From Leptonema illini DSM 21528 (lineage in GTDB: Bacteria > Spirochaetota > Leptospiria > Leptospirales > Leptonemataceae): a stretch of 64,000 nt of DNA. The translations under genes and the position numbers were made by a program. The stretch is from assembly GCF_000243335.1 (NCBI RefSeq), contig NZ_JH597773.1, positions 3,742,115-3,806,114 on the forward strand, read 5' to 3'. Positions 48,841-56,935 of this stretch are shown in pieces; position 1 is the first letter of the stretch; every line of letters begins with the position of its first letter. A model generated the notes under the pieces. That model made no database searches. It was not told the origin of the DNA and saw only the letters and a program-made list of their open reading frames with translations.

Positions 48841-48999
48841 GAAGATGCAGGTCGGAATAGGGTCGAATCGATAGAAGAAAAGTGGAGCTTCTCAGAAAAA
48901 TTCCCTGACGAGCCGAAGGCCTCTGCTGTGACATAAAAAATACTGTCGGACTTTTTTTTTCTGTACAGAATCGCGGTACTGCGCGATGCGGAGAGCAGG

Positions 49000-49227
49000 A
49001 TGAACGTCATCCATCTCAACAACACGACGGGAAAGCGCAAAGGTCGGTGGATTCGCTATGAATTCGGCGAGGATCTTTTCGGATTCTTCTACTACGATGT
49101 GTTCAGCGGACGCAGCCGAAACGGCCGTCGGCTGAAGACGCGCATCTTTGCCGATCCCGCAGATTTCCTCTGTTCACTGGATATCGAGCTGTACAACAGC
49201 GAGAATCGCGACTACGTTCCTCGCTGA
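49000..49227 (+). CDS. Hypothetical small protein
   Basis: A 75-residue soluble protein, MNVIHLNNTTGKRKGRWIRYEFGEDLFGFFYYDVFSGRSRNGRRLKTRIFADPADFLCSLDIEL. AGCAGG lies just before the ATG, and the codon use resembles that of neighbours, so it is probably real. No family recognised. It lies divergent from DUF1564 copy 2 and convergent with the TonB receptor gene, with a GC hairpin between. Confidence 0.5.
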   Translation: MNVIHLNNTTGKRKGRWIRYEFGEDLFGFFYYDVFSGRSRNGRRLKTRIFADPADFLCSLDIELYNSENRDYVPR

Positions 49228-49232
49228 TATTG

Positions 49233-49270
49233 GCGCCCGGTTTCCCGTCTCATCCGGCATTGCCGGGCGC
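49233..49270. terminator. GC-rich hairpin between convergent genes
   Basis: GCGCCCGG at 49233-49240 pairs perfectly with CCGGGCGC at 49263-49270 (22-base loop). It lies between the small gene ending at 49227 and the receptor gene ending at 49289. There is no T tract on either side. Confidence 0.45.
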
Positions 49271-49288
49271 TCCCTCATCCCCTGACCA

Positions 49289-51505
49289 TCATCGCTCAGT
49301 CGGCTTCTTTTCCTCGGTGGATATCGATTCGATTCTTCTGTCAGCCGTGGGCACCGGCGCCGAATAGTTAGTACGGACGCCGAAGTAAAAGAATCGTGGC
49401 CTTATCGGATCAAGCTGCGCATCGTAATGATCGAGCATGTTGTCCACACCCACAAAGGCCTCGTAGTTTTCGAGGAACTTGTAAGAGAGCCGCAGATCCA
49501 GGATATGGTTGGCGTTTTTCATCTCGTAGCCGTAATCGGGCGTATCGGGATCGAGATCAATGAGCTTGAAGTCCCGATTCTGCTCTGCGGCGCGAAGAAT
49601 TACGTTTCGGTCCACGACAAGGCGGCCACCCTGAAGCGTCGCCAGAGATTCTTTCTCATAGTAGAAGGCCTGTTTGCCGTTCACAGAGCCCTGTAGCGAT
49701 ATGCCGAGACCTGTTTTTCCGCCATAAGAGATACGATAGATGCCGCGATGCAAGGATCTCCCTTCCAGAGGAATATCCTGAAGACGATCCAGCGTATCGG
49801 TCAGCGTATAACCCACGGCAAACCTCAGCTTTTCAAAGGGACGTATCTCAACGAGAAACTCCGCCCCTCGCGTGTAGGCCTTACTGACGTTCACCGTTTG
49901 ATAGGTCGTCAGATCGTTCTTGCGATCGGCAGTGCGGCGAAAGTCGATCAGATTCGTGATGGAGTTATAGTAACCGTCCAGACCGATCCACAGCCACTTC
50001 TTCGGCTCATATTCGATGCCGCCGTTGTAGCCGACGGAATGCTCCGGCTTCAGGTTTTCGTTGCCGACAACCTGATATCCGACGCCGGGATTCTGGAAGG
50101 CAAAATAGAGATCCTTGAACGACGGAGCTCTGTAGCCGCGCCCAACGCCAAAACGCAGCTTGACGTCCGATGAAGGATCCCAGCGCATCGACAGCTTCGG
50201 AGTCGTCTGCGATCCGAATTGCGAGTCGGATTCATAGCGCAAGCCCGGCACAATATAGAAATAATCGTCAAAGGGCTTATACTCGTCCTGTGCGAATACC
50301 GAGGCCCGCTGTCTGTAGCCATATCCGCCTTCACTGATGCGCGGCGATTTGTATTCTTCCCAGAGGCCTTCCACTCCTACGGAAAGCATGTGGCGTGAAC
50401 CCATGGCGATATCAAGCTGCGCCCGCGCCTCCTGCACGCGATCGTCCTGGACCTCTTCAGAATCCAGCTCGTCCGAGGCGCGCTGATCCTGCGTTAGTGT
50501 ATCCAGAAATCGCGCATGAGAGTAGGCGATGGAGAGTCGGTTATACGTACCGAACCGATAGTCCGTACGCAGACCGGCCATCACGTCGTGTGTTTCATTA
50601 CTGCGATCGAGGATGGTGCGCGGAGGGCTGTAGTCCACCTTTTCCTGATTGAGGTAATGGTACGAGGCCCGTCCGGTAATATCCCATGCATCGGTGATCT
50701 TTACTTTTGTTCGGTTCGAGACGTTCAGATCCTGATAGGACGATCCCGTCGTGCCCTCGGTTACCGGCAGATCTTCGTTGCGCAGTCCGGGGATGTGCCC
50801 GACAAGAGAGCGTATCAATTTCAGGTCGTTCGTTTCGGGATCAAGATCATAGCCGTCCGATCGATGCCATCCCGTCGTCCACAGTGTGCTGATCCGCTCG
50901 CCTTTGACGCCCGTCGTCGCCGATGCATGCGTCTCATTGCCGCTACCGTAGTGTAAAGCTCGCCCCGAACCATACTGTAGCTCTGTGCTCAAACGTGCGG
51001 GCTCTTTCGGGTCGCGCGTGATGATGTTGATCACGCCACCGAGCGCATCGGCGCCGTATAGAGCAGAAGACGGTCCTTTGATGATCTCCACTCGCTCGAT
51101 CTCTTCGGCTTTGAAGCGTGTGAGGTCGATGGCTCCGTCAAGACGTCCGGTGACGCGGTCCCCGTCGACAAGGATCAAGACGTATTCAGGCGAGAGTCCC
51201 TGAAGCCGCACTTCCTGCCCGCGGATGGCCGGCTTGATCTCGATGCCGTTTCGCGAACGCAGGATCTCGGCCAGGTTACGCGATCCCTGTGCTTCGATCT
51301 GCTGCCGGCTGATCACCTCAGTTCGGGTGACCGTATCTTCGACGGGCTTTTCGCGTCGATCGCCGGTCACGACGATCTCTGCGCGGTTCTCGTCTTCTGC
51401 AAGAAGAGGCGAAAAAAGAGGCGTAAGAAGAACGTTTATTCCCGTGCTAAAAGCAGCGAGCAGCAGTAAGGCTCGGATGTTCGTAATATTGAGAGGCTTC
51501 TTCAT
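49289..51505 (-). CDS. TonB-dependent outer-membrane receptor (heme/HmuR-like)
   Basis: A 738-residue outer-membrane barrel with a signal peptide. The plug domain runs from AEIVVTGDRREKPVEDTVTRTEVISRQQIEAQG to GGVINIITRDP, including the TonB-box-like ENRAEIVVTG; the C-terminus ends with a FYFGVRTNYS-type strand after VDNMLDHYDAQLDP. It is one base downstream of an HmuY-like heme-binding lipoprotein gene, and a TonB-ExbB-ExbD set and heme oxygenase lie nearby, so heme is the likely cargo. The last residues extend beyond the usual terminal aromatic. Ligand assignment is inferred from context. Confidence 0.9.
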   Translation of the reverse strand: MKKPLNITNIRALLLLAAFSTGINVLLTPLFSPLLAEDENRAEIVVTGDRREKPVEDTVTRTEVISRQQIEAQGSRNLAEILRSRNGIEIKPAIRGQEVRLQGLSPEYVLILVDGDRVTGRLDGAIDLTRFKAEEIERVEIIKGPSSALYGADALGGVINIITRDPKEPARLSTELQYGSGRALHYGSGNETHASATTGVKGERISTLWTTGWHRSDGYDLDPETNDLKLIRSLVGHIPGLRNEDLPVTEGTTGSSYQDLNVSNRTKVKITDAWDITGRASYHYLNQEKVDYSPPRTILDRSNETHDVMAGLRTDYRFGTYNRLSIAYSHARFLDTLTQDQRASDELDSEEVQDDRVQEARAQLDIAMGSRHMLSVGVEGLWEEYKSPRISEGGYGYRQRASVFAQDEYKPFDDYFYIVPGLRYESDSQFGSQTTPKLSMRWDPSSDVKLRFGVGRGYRAPSFKDLYFAFQNPGVGYQVVGNENLKPEHSVGYNGGIEYEPKKWLWIGLDGYYNSITNLIDFRRTADRKNDLTTYQTVNVSKAYTRGAEFLVEIRPFEKLRFAVGYTLTDTLDRLQDIPLEGRSLHRGIYRISYGGKTGLGISLQGSVNGKQAFYYEKESLATLQGGRLVVDRNVILRAAEQNRDFKLIDLDPDTPDYGYEMKNANHILDLRLSYKFLENYEAFVGVDNMLDHYDAQLDPIRPRFFYFGVRTNYSAPVPTADRRIESISTEEKKPTER

Positions 51506-51506
51506 C

Positions 51507-52160
51507 TCACAGCCTCTTCCATCGGAAAGTCGGATAACCAGACGTTCCGGCGTCGCTATAATAATCCGTAAACTGGATGGCGATGATATCGGTACCGTTC
51601 TGCTGACGAATCAAGTAAACGATGTCCTTCGATTCAAGAACATGCGTCGTGCCATTGTAGCTGTACCAGTCGATCATGACCGACGATCCAGGAAAGGTCG
51701 ATGAAGAGGATTCGCCGTCCTGCGATGTCTGCATCGTGTCGGCGACGAAGTTCGGGCATTCTCCTGCCGTCGCCGAAGAGAACTGACCGAGGCTCGTTAC
51801 GGCATTGAGATCGGTGAGCCCGGTGCTACAGGCGCCGCCGTTAGCCGAACCGGACGCCCCGCTGTTCGTGCCGACCTGATACCGGCGAAATCTGAGATCC
51901 CACGACGTGCCCGTTGTATCGAGAATGCCAAGGTCCATGTTGCAATGCGTCCACTCCTTCGTAGAGATCGCCTTTGCAATGGTAGTGAGAACTCCGCCGG
52001 CCGATGTTGTACAGCTTCCTGTACCGGCTGCTTCGTCGATCTGCTCTTCTATAAGAGACCTCAGAAGAGCATTCTCCGGTTTATCCCAACGACAGCTGGC
52101 TGTTCCTGTGATAACGAGTGCGACAAGAAGGGCCGCTCGGAGGACCGTACTGGTTGTCAT
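51507..52160 (-). CDS. HmuY-like heme-binding lipoprotein
   Basis: A 217-residue lipoprotein (signal MTTSTVLRAALLVALVITGTASC, Cys23). The mature part follows the HmuY pattern: TSWDLRFRRYQVGTNSGASG, then MIDWYSYNGTTHVLESKDIVYLIRQQNGTDIIAIQFTDYYSDAGTSGYPTFRWK. HmuY proteins capture heme at the cell surface and hand it to the TonB receptor HmuR. Start 52160 is preferred over ATG 52196 because it gives a normal signal peptide and leaves the dyad at 52170-52182 upstream. The first heme-ligand residue cannot be assigned with certainty. Confidence 0.82.
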   Translation of the reverse strand: MTTSTVLRAALLVALVITGTASCRWDKPENALLRSLIEEQIDEAAGTGSCTTSAGGVLTTIAKAISTKEWTHCNMDLGILDTTGTSWDLRFRRYQVGTNSGASGSANGGACSTGLTDLNAVTSLGQFSSATAGECPNFVADTMQTSQDGESSSSTFPGSSVMIDWYSYNGTTHVLESKDIVYLIRQQNGTDIIAIQFTDYYSDAGTSGYPTFRWKRL

Positions 52161-52169
52161 ATTGAGAAC

Positions 52170-52182
52170 GAGAATGAATCTC
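52170..52182. promoter_or_regulatory. Dyad GAGAATGAATCTC upstream of hmuY-like gene
   Basis: A 6-1-6 imperfect palindrome just before the chosen start of the HmuY-like gene. It resembles the dyads at 52242-52254 and 54515-54527 and could be a Fur-type site. Confidence 0.45.
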
Positions 52183-52241
52183 AAAAAAACTTGCATAATC
52201 TAACCGGATAAAATATGCGGTTAGAGGAGTCAAATGAAATT

Positions 52242-52254
52242 GAGTCTCAGAATC
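52242..52254. promoter_or_regulatory. Dyad GAGTCTCAGAATC between divergent heme-locus genes
   Basis: Differs by one base from the perfect palindrome GATTCTCAGAATC at 54515-54527. It lies between the HmuY-like gene and the divergent lipoprotein gene, with a second small dyad (GAATCA-GAAA-TGATTC, 52250-52265) overlapping it. Confidence 0.55.
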
Positions 52255-52293
52255 AGAAATGATTCATCTTGAGACCGGCTCAGGAGCTAAAGT

Positions 52294-52836
52294 ATGAAAC
52301 GTTTTTTACCCTCACTGATTCTAACAGTGCCTTTTTTCATCGGATGCCCGGGCGGCGAATCCAGCGATGACAGTGCAGCAGCATTGCTGTTACTTGCAGC
52401 GGGTGATAGCTCGCCGACCTGTTCCATCACCCACAGTGGGAACACGTATCAGATTCCAACCGTGCGGCTGAGTGGTGATTCTTCGGCAACGCTTCCGACT
52501 GTTCCCAAGGTTGCAAATCATGCACACTTTGCAGCTGTGCTCTTGCCCGCCGTCAAGCAAGGAACTACAGTGACGTTTGGATCTGATCCCAAGTATGCCC
52601 CAGGTGGTCCAACTTCGATGATCCTTGGCTACACGCAAACTAACTGTCCGACAGAATCCGGTAATGCGGATACTGCCATGTCAAATGCTGGGTTCAATGG
52701 AACGAACTATGCGTATAACGATGCCACGAAAACGATTACGTTCAATGCTACGGGAAACAACAAGGATATGATTATTATCATGGGCCCGGGAACAACTGAC
52801 CCGTCTGGCGCGACAATTACAAGAAACGACCCCTGA
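52294..52836 (+). CDS. Lipoprotein of unknown function in the heme locus
   Basis: A 180-residue lipoprotein (MKRFLPSLILTVPFFIGC, Cys18) followed by a low-complexity PGGESSDDSAAALLLLAAGDSS linker that is typical of spirochaete lipoproteins. The mature part (SPTCSITHSGNTYQIPTVRLSGD...HAHFAAVLLPAVKQGTTVTFG) looks like a beta-sandwich and has HAHF as a possible metal or heme ligand. Divergent from the HmuY-like gene, sharing its regulatory region; a strong terminator follows. Possibly a second surface heme- or iron-binding protein, which is inference. Confidence 0.75.
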   Translation: MKRFLPSLILTVPFFIGCPGGESSDDSAAALLLLAAGDSSPTCSITHSGNTYQIPTVRLSGDSSATLPTVPKVANHAHFAAVLLPAVKQGTTVTFGSDPKYAPGGPTSMILGYTQTNCPTESGNADTAMSNAGFNGTNYAYNDATKTITFNATGNNKDMIIIMGPGTTDPSGATITRNDP

Positions 52837-52871
52837 TATGTCATTGTAGTCTGGAGAAATCGAGAGCTTCC

Positions 52872-52897
52872 GGGGGATCAGTGATCCCCCTTTTTTT
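52872..52897 (+). terminator. Rho-independent terminator
   Basis: GGGGGATCAGTGATCCCCC followed by seven T. Perfect eight-base stem. It ends the lipoprotein gene at 52294-52836 and, read from the other side, faces the end of tonB. Confidence 0.9.
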
Positions 52898-52903
52898 GCC
52901 CGC

Positions 52904-53449
52904 TCAATGCATTCTGAAATCAAGCGTCACGTAGAGTACGGTTTCGCTCTCTTTGAATTCCGGTGGAAAGGGAGGAAACGGACCGGCACGGCGGATGCTG
53001 GCCAGCGCCTCGCTGTTGAAACCGTCATATGAGCTTGTGCCCGTTAGAGAGCATTCTTTTACAGAGCCGTCGGCCTGAATGCGCAGCTTAACGGTGACTC
53101 GATCCTCGATGCCGGCCGCCTGTTCGCGCCGCGGATAACGCTTTGCCGCTTCGATACGGCGGATCACGTCGCTCAGATACACGTGTCGCGCCCCTTCGCT
53201 GGAGGATCCGGCCTCGGGAGCCGTTCCTTTCTTCTCGGTCGTCTGGAGGCTATCCGTCGTTTTCTTTGAGTCGTTCGTTGCGAAATGCACTGAGATGTTT
53301 TCGTACCGCACCTCTTTTGCTCTACTGTCAGGAGTGGCCGCGACCAATCCGAGGGCAAAGATCGGCGCGCTGGCTACGATCAATGCTGGTAGAAAGGTAC
53401 GACCTTTTTCAATAGAGTCGTCCTTGCGGGCGTACGCTCTATGGCTCAT
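52904..53449 (-). CDS. tonB: TonB-like energy transducer
   Basis: A 181-residue protein with one N-terminal membrane segment (FLPALIVASAPIFALGLVAA), a short periplasmic linker rich in Lys/Thr/Ser, and a TonB C-terminal domain (YPRREQAAGIEDRVTVKLRIQADGSVKECSLTGTSSYDGFNSEALASIRRAGPFPPFPPEF). It carries energy from ExbB-ExbD to outer-membrane receptors such as the one at 49289. The linker lacks the long Pro-rich region of E. coli TonB. It overlaps exbD by ATGA. Confidence 0.92.
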   Translation of the reverse strand: MSHRAYARKDDSIEKGRTFLPALIVASAPIFALGLVAATPDSRAKEVRYENISVHFATNDSKKTTDSLQTTEKKGTAPEAGSSSEGARHVYLSDVIRRIEAAKRYPRREQAAGIEDRVTVKLRIQADGSVKECSLTGTSSYDGFNSEALASIRRAGPFPPFPPEFKESETVLYVTLDFRMH

Positions 53450-53853
53450 CGCGATACCTCGTGCTCGATATGGAATTCGGGAATTCCCGCTTTGCGCGCT
53501 CCGTCCATCAGCTTCATAAATAGATGGAAGGGCGTATCTCGATCGGCGCGCAACGTCAGCTCTGTGATTTCAAGCGCCTTGATGCGACGGGGTAGCTCGG
53601 CCTCAAGGCTGTCGGTTGGAATCTCTTTCTCGTTAAGCAGAACGCGGCCGTCAGCCGTCACGCTGAGCACGGCCGTCATCTTTGATTGCGTCTGGCCGGT
53701 TGCTGCTTCGGGTAACGTAAGTTCGATCTGCGGCTTCACAAAGCGCGATCCGACAAGAAAGAAGATGAGCAGCAGAAAAACGAGATCAACAAGCGGAGCG
53801 ATATCGACCCAGGCCCGCTGCCGTATGGGTAATTCAAATCGTGGCGGTGTCAT
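53446..53853 (-). CDS. exbD: ExbD/TolR family proton-channel subunit
   Basis: A 135-residue inner-membrane protein: one segment, WVDIAPLVDLVFLLLIFFLVGSRF, with the conserved Asp that carries protons (PLVDLVFLLLIF), then a periplasmic domain (AVLSVTADGRVLLNEKEIPTDSLEAELPRRIKAL). Works with ExbB and TonB. ATGA overlaps on both sides show a tight exbB-exbD-tonB operon. Confidence 0.95.
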   Translation of the reverse strand: MTPPRFELPIRQRAWVDIAPLVDLVFLLLIFFLVGSRFVKPQIELTLPEAATGQTQSKMTAVLSVTADGRVLLNEKEIPTDSLEAELPRRIKALEITELTLRADRDTPFHLFMKLMDGARKAGIPEFHIEHEVSR

Positions 53854-54497
53854 GATAGTTTACCGTCATGATAGAGTTGCAGCAGCCTGTCCTGAAAGCG
53901 GTTCATGCGCTGCAGTCGTTCGTTTATGCGCGAAAGCAGAAATCCATGCAGCAGCTGCGCGGGGATGGCGGCGATGAGTCCGAAGGCCGTCGTGATCATC
54001 GCCACCCAGATGCCGTCGGCGAGCGTGGCAATATCGGCCTGTCCGCCTGTGATGGCCAGGGCATGAAAGGCTTCCATCATACCGGCGACGGTTCCAAGCA
54101 GTCCGAAGAGCGGCGAGAGCGATCCGATCGTATGCAGCGCATCGACGCGCTTCATCATTCGCTCCTGCATCAGCGTACCCAGGCTGCGAAGCGAGGCGAG
54201 GCGACTTTCAAGCGACGATCCGGCCTGTTCTAAAAAAGTACGGGCAAGGCGCACACCGGGATCGCGTGCAAAGCGCTGTTCTCTGTTCGGAAGCAGGCGA
54301 TCGAGCACGCTCTGGTGAGAAGCGGGCTGAAGCGATTCGGCGAGCTGCTCTTCGGGTTCGCCCGGAGTCGTATACGTCCACAGCATGTAGAGGGCACGCT
54401 CAAGGCCGATGGCCACCGTAAAGATCAGGCCGATGAGAATCGGCCACATAAAGATTCCGCCGGCAGCAAAGAGCTGCGAAAGAGACATCGAGTTCAT
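53850..54497 (-). CDS. exbB: ExbB/TolQ family proton-channel subunit
   Basis: A 215-residue membrane protein with three hydrophobic segments (GGIFMWPILIGLIFTVAIGLERALY; TIGSLSPLFGLLGTVAGMMEAFHAL; ADGIWVAMITTAFGLIAAIPAQLLHGFLL), including the GLLGTVxGM signature of ExbB. It builds the pentameric stator that powers TonB. Start 54497 is where the family N-terminus begins, with AGGAAT upstream; the frame stays open 22 codons further. Upstream, the dyad at 54515-54527 suggests iron control together with the divergent heme oxygenase. Confidence 0.93.
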   Translation of the reverse strand: MNSMSLSQLFAAGGIFMWPILIGLIFTVAIGLERALYMLWTYTTPGEPEEQLAESLQPASHQSVLDRLLPNREQRFARDPGVRLARTFLEQAGSSLESRLASLRSLGTLMQERMMKRVDALHTIGSLSPLFGLLGTVAGMMEAFHALAITGGQADIATLADGIWVAMITTAFGLIAAIPAQLLHGFLLSRINERLQRMNRFQDRLLQLYHDGKLS

Positions 54498-54514
54498 AGA
54501 TTGTATTCCTGCGC

Positions 54515-54527
54515 GATTCTCAGAATC
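54515..54527. promoter_or_regulatory. Perfect dyad GATTCTCAGAATC between exbB and heme oxygenase
   Basis: A 6-1-6 perfect palindrome in the 108-base gap between the divergent exbB and heme oxygenase genes. A near-identical 13-mer lies in the other divergent gap of this locus (52242-52254). An additional imperfect inverted repeat (TTGAAAATGAGAC ... GTCTTAATATCAA) follows at about 54535-54563. Confidence 0.6.
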
Positions 54528-54605
54528 TCCGATATTGAAAATGAGACTGCGTCTTAATATCAATTAAACGCTTGTCGAGTCAGGACGCAATCGAAAAACG
54601 ACAGA

Positions 54606-55277
54606 ATGGAACTGGCAGGAAAGCTCAAAGAACATACGTCTGTCGTTCACCGCCAGACGGAGAACTCGTTCTTTATGAAGTGTTTTATCAGAGGGATGCT
54701 GGAGCGCGAAGAATACGCCCGCCTTCTTGCATCTCTATGGCCCCTTTATGAATCGCTCGAAGATGCGATGCGACGCAATCGTACGCATCGCATCGCCGGA
54801 AAGCTCTACTTCCGTGAACTCGAACGATTGCAGAACCTTGAAGAGGATCTTCAGTATCTGATGGGATCGCGCTGGAAAGAGATTCCCGTTCCCGACGCCT
54901 CTAAGGCCTACGCGGCACGGTTGCGTGAGCTCATGATAGATCATCCGCATCGCCTTGTCGCGCACGCCTATGTGCGGTATCTGGGCGATCTTTCAGGCGG
55001 ACAGATACTCAAGAAGATCGCTTCGAAAACGCTCGGGCTCGATCGTCAGGGGCTTCGCTTCTATCATTTCGATGGGATCGTCGATGCCGACACATTCAAG
55101 ACGAGCTATCGCGCAAGGCTGGATTCGCTTCCCGTCTCTGAAGAAGAGGAGAAGGATATCCTTGAAGAGGCCCTTCTGTCTTTTGAGATGAACGGACACA
55201 TCTTTCAGGAACTGGAAGGCCCCGTGCGGCAGCGCCTGGGACCGAAGGCGGCGGCACTCGAAACGGCAGGCGCATGA
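54606..55277 (+). CDS. hemO: Heme oxygenase (biliverdin-producing)
   Basis: A 223-residue enzyme that opens heme to biliverdin, CO and iron. LKEHTSVVHRQTENSFF carries the proximal His (VHRQTE), and AYVRYLGDLSGGQILKKIASKTLGL the distal glycine helix that gives room for oxygen. Length and order match canonical bacterial and Leptospira HemO. It is first in a unit with an MFS transporter and divergent from exbB, so iron release from imported heme is the clear role. Confidence 0.95.
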   Translation: MELAGKLKEHTSVVHRQTENSFFMKCFIRGMLEREEYARLLASLWPLYESLEDAMRRNRTHRIAGKLYFRELERLQNLEEDLQYLMGSRWKEIPVPDASKAYAARLRELMIDHPHRLVAHAYVRYLGDLSGGQILKKIASKTLGLDRQGLRFYHFDGIVDADTFKTSYRARLDSLPVSEEEEKDILEEALLSFEMNGHIFQELEGPVRQRLGPKAAALETAGA

Positions 55278-56524
55278 ATACGGTGGTTCTCACGGATCGG
55301 CAAAGCGACGGATGGCGTATCGCTCTGCCGGTCGTGCTTATCTTCTTTGTAATGGCCGCGAACACGGCCATCGTTCCCGTTCTGAAAGAGAGCGTGAAGG
55401 ATCGCATTGATGAGAAGGCCCTGGGATGGTTTCTCAGTCTGTCGTATCTCGGCTCGTTTCTCTGCGCTCCGCTGGCGGGATGGTTATCCGACCGCAGCGG
55501 ACACAGGAAGACGTGGATCGTGGCGACAGCCGCCCTTTCGGCTCTTTCGTATCTGTGGATGTCGTTTTTTCCCGATCCTTACATCTTCTTTGCCGTGCGC
55601 TTTTTCGAAGGGGCGGTCGGCGCCTTTGTTCTCTCGCTTCTCATGGCCTCCGTCGGCGATCTTGAGGTAGAACTCGGTCGTCCGTATCTGATGGGGCTTG
55701 CCGGTATGACGCTGGCGCTGGGTGGCGGTCTGGGCATGCCTCTTGGAGCGGCCGGCAAGGCTGATCCGGCTGTGCCGTTTATGATTTCAGCGGGCTTCAT
55801 GGCTCTTGTCGCCGTCGGCGCGCTTGCTTTGCGAGATGCGGGACGTTTAGTCGAAAGCTCACATACGACCGTCGCCGATTTCTTCAAGCTTCTTCGCCTC
55901 GAATGGCTTCTGTTTATACCGCTTCTTTTTGTCTTTATCGATCGCTTTACGGCCGGATTTGTGACGGCTTCGTTGAATCTTCATCTGCGCGAAACGCTGC
56001 ATCTCGGTCCTGGACAGACGGGCAGTATGCTTGGCCTTGTATTCTGGCCGATGGGCCTGCTCTCGTTTCCTGTGGCGCTGCTCATGAAGCGCACCGGCGT
56101 GCTTTTGCCCGTGCTTCTCGGATCATTCGTTTACGGCCTGGCCCTGCTGCTTCTTGGCTGGACGGATAACGTTGTTTTGCTGATCGCTCTTCTGGCCCTG
56201 GCAGGTCTCGGTGCGGCGTTGATGTTTGTGCCGACGCTTACGCTTGCTTCAAGGCTCGCGCCCGAGTCCTATCGTGGAACGGCCATCGGAGCCTACATGG
56301 GCATCGGCTCGCTGGGCTTTCTGCTCGGTCCGCTTGCGTCGGTATATTTAAAGTCCATGCTTGCCGATTATTTCGAGGGCATGACGCTCTTTGCCGTTCT
56401 ATCTGGTATCTTCGGTTCGCTTGAGATACTGGTCGTGCTTGTGGTGCTGCCGCTGTACGGCTGGATCGGGCGACGGCTGCGCCAGAGCGAGGGAAAAGAC
56501 GATTCAGGATTTTATCGACGATAG
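55274..56524 (+). CDS. MFS transporter
   Basis: A 416-residue protein with about 12 hydrophobic helices. The loop GWLSDRSGHRKTWIV between helices 2 and 3 is the MFS signature; PESYRGTAIGAYMGIGSLGFLLGPL lies in the second half. It overlaps heme oxygenase by four bases, so it probably serves heme metabolism, for example export of biliverdin or uptake/efflux of a tetrapyrrole. The substrate is inference from position only. Confidence 0.85.
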   Translation: MNTVVLTDRQSDGWRIALPVVLIFFVMAANTAIVPVLKESVKDRIDEKALGWFLSLSYLGSFLCAPLAGWLSDRSGHRKTWIVATAALSALSYLWMSFFPDPYIFFAVRFFEGAVGAFVLSLLMASVGDLEVELGRPYLMGLAGMTLALGGGLGMPLGAAGKADPAVPFMISAGFMALVAVGALALRDAGRLVESSHTTVADFFKLLRLEWLLFIPLLFVFIDRFTAGFVTASLNLHLRETLHLGPGQTGSMLGLVFWPMGLLSFPVALLMKRTGVLLPVLLGSFVYGLALLLLGWTDNVVLLIALLALAGLGAALMFVPTLTLASRLAPESYRGTAIGAYMGIGSLGFLLGPLASVYLKSMLADYFEGMTLFAVLSGIFGSLEILVVLVVLPLYGWIGRRLRQSEGKDDSGFYRR

Positions 56525-56735
56525 GAAACAGGGTAGCGCCTCCAAGAACGGCTACAAGCATCCACCGGGTCATGACGACGTTGTCCCGGTGAAGGATCGC
56601 TATGTCTGACTTGAACTCCGACTTCAGCTCGGCCTTCATTGCAACCATCTCGGAACGCAGCTCTCCCATTTCAACATGCAGCTTTGAAACTTCCGTTTGC
56701 AGGGTTTTTTCGAAGGAGAGCGCCGACACTTTCAT
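56238..56735 (-). CDS. Small coiled-coil membrane protein
   Basis: A protein of up to 165 residues. The first 80 are convincing: MKVSALSFEKTLQTEVSKLHVEMGELRSEMVAMKAELKSEFKSDIAILHRD is a heptad-type coil and VVMTRWMLVAVLGGATLFPIV a membrane anchor, the plan of DUF1640-like/small coiled-coil proteins common in Leptospira. After residue 70 the frame runs antisense over the end of the MFS gene and is Arg/Ala/Gln-rich, so the true C-terminus may be shorter or lost. AAGGAAG precedes the start. Confidence 0.5.
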   Translation of the reverse strand: MKVSALSFEKTLQTEVSKLHVEMGELRSEMVAMKAELKSEFKSDIAILHRDNVVMTRWMLVAVLGGATLFPIVDKILNRLFPRSGAAVARSSRTAAAPQARPVSQANRRYQIERQRASCPRNNRQAWTLNIPTQADRAESPASRCPCRLRWPFHDRTRARALKQA

Positions 56736-56775
56736 CACATCTTCCTTCTGTAAGGTGAAGGGGGAGGCGAGAAAG

Positions 56776-56838
56776 TCAATGAATTTTGGAGCGGCCGGTG
56801 GCGGCCACTTCGTCGGGCAGATGGATCAGGTTCGACAT
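56776..56838 (-). pseudogene. Possible truncated N-terminus of a small gene
   Basis: The minus strand has GAGGTACGGC followed by an ATG frame of 20 codons, MSNLIHLPDEVAATGRSKIH, then a stop. The start MSNLIHLPDEV looks like the beginning of a small conserved protein that breaks off after the 11th residue; the next gene (56735) begins shortly after. Could equally be a leader peptide. Confidence 0.3.
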
Positions 56839-56935
56839 GCCGTACCTCTACCAGAAGGGGTCTGAAATCGCGAAAGAGGCAAAAAAAAAATCTGTCGTTT
56901 GTGGATTAAAAAATGATGTGATTGGAAAGTAGAAT

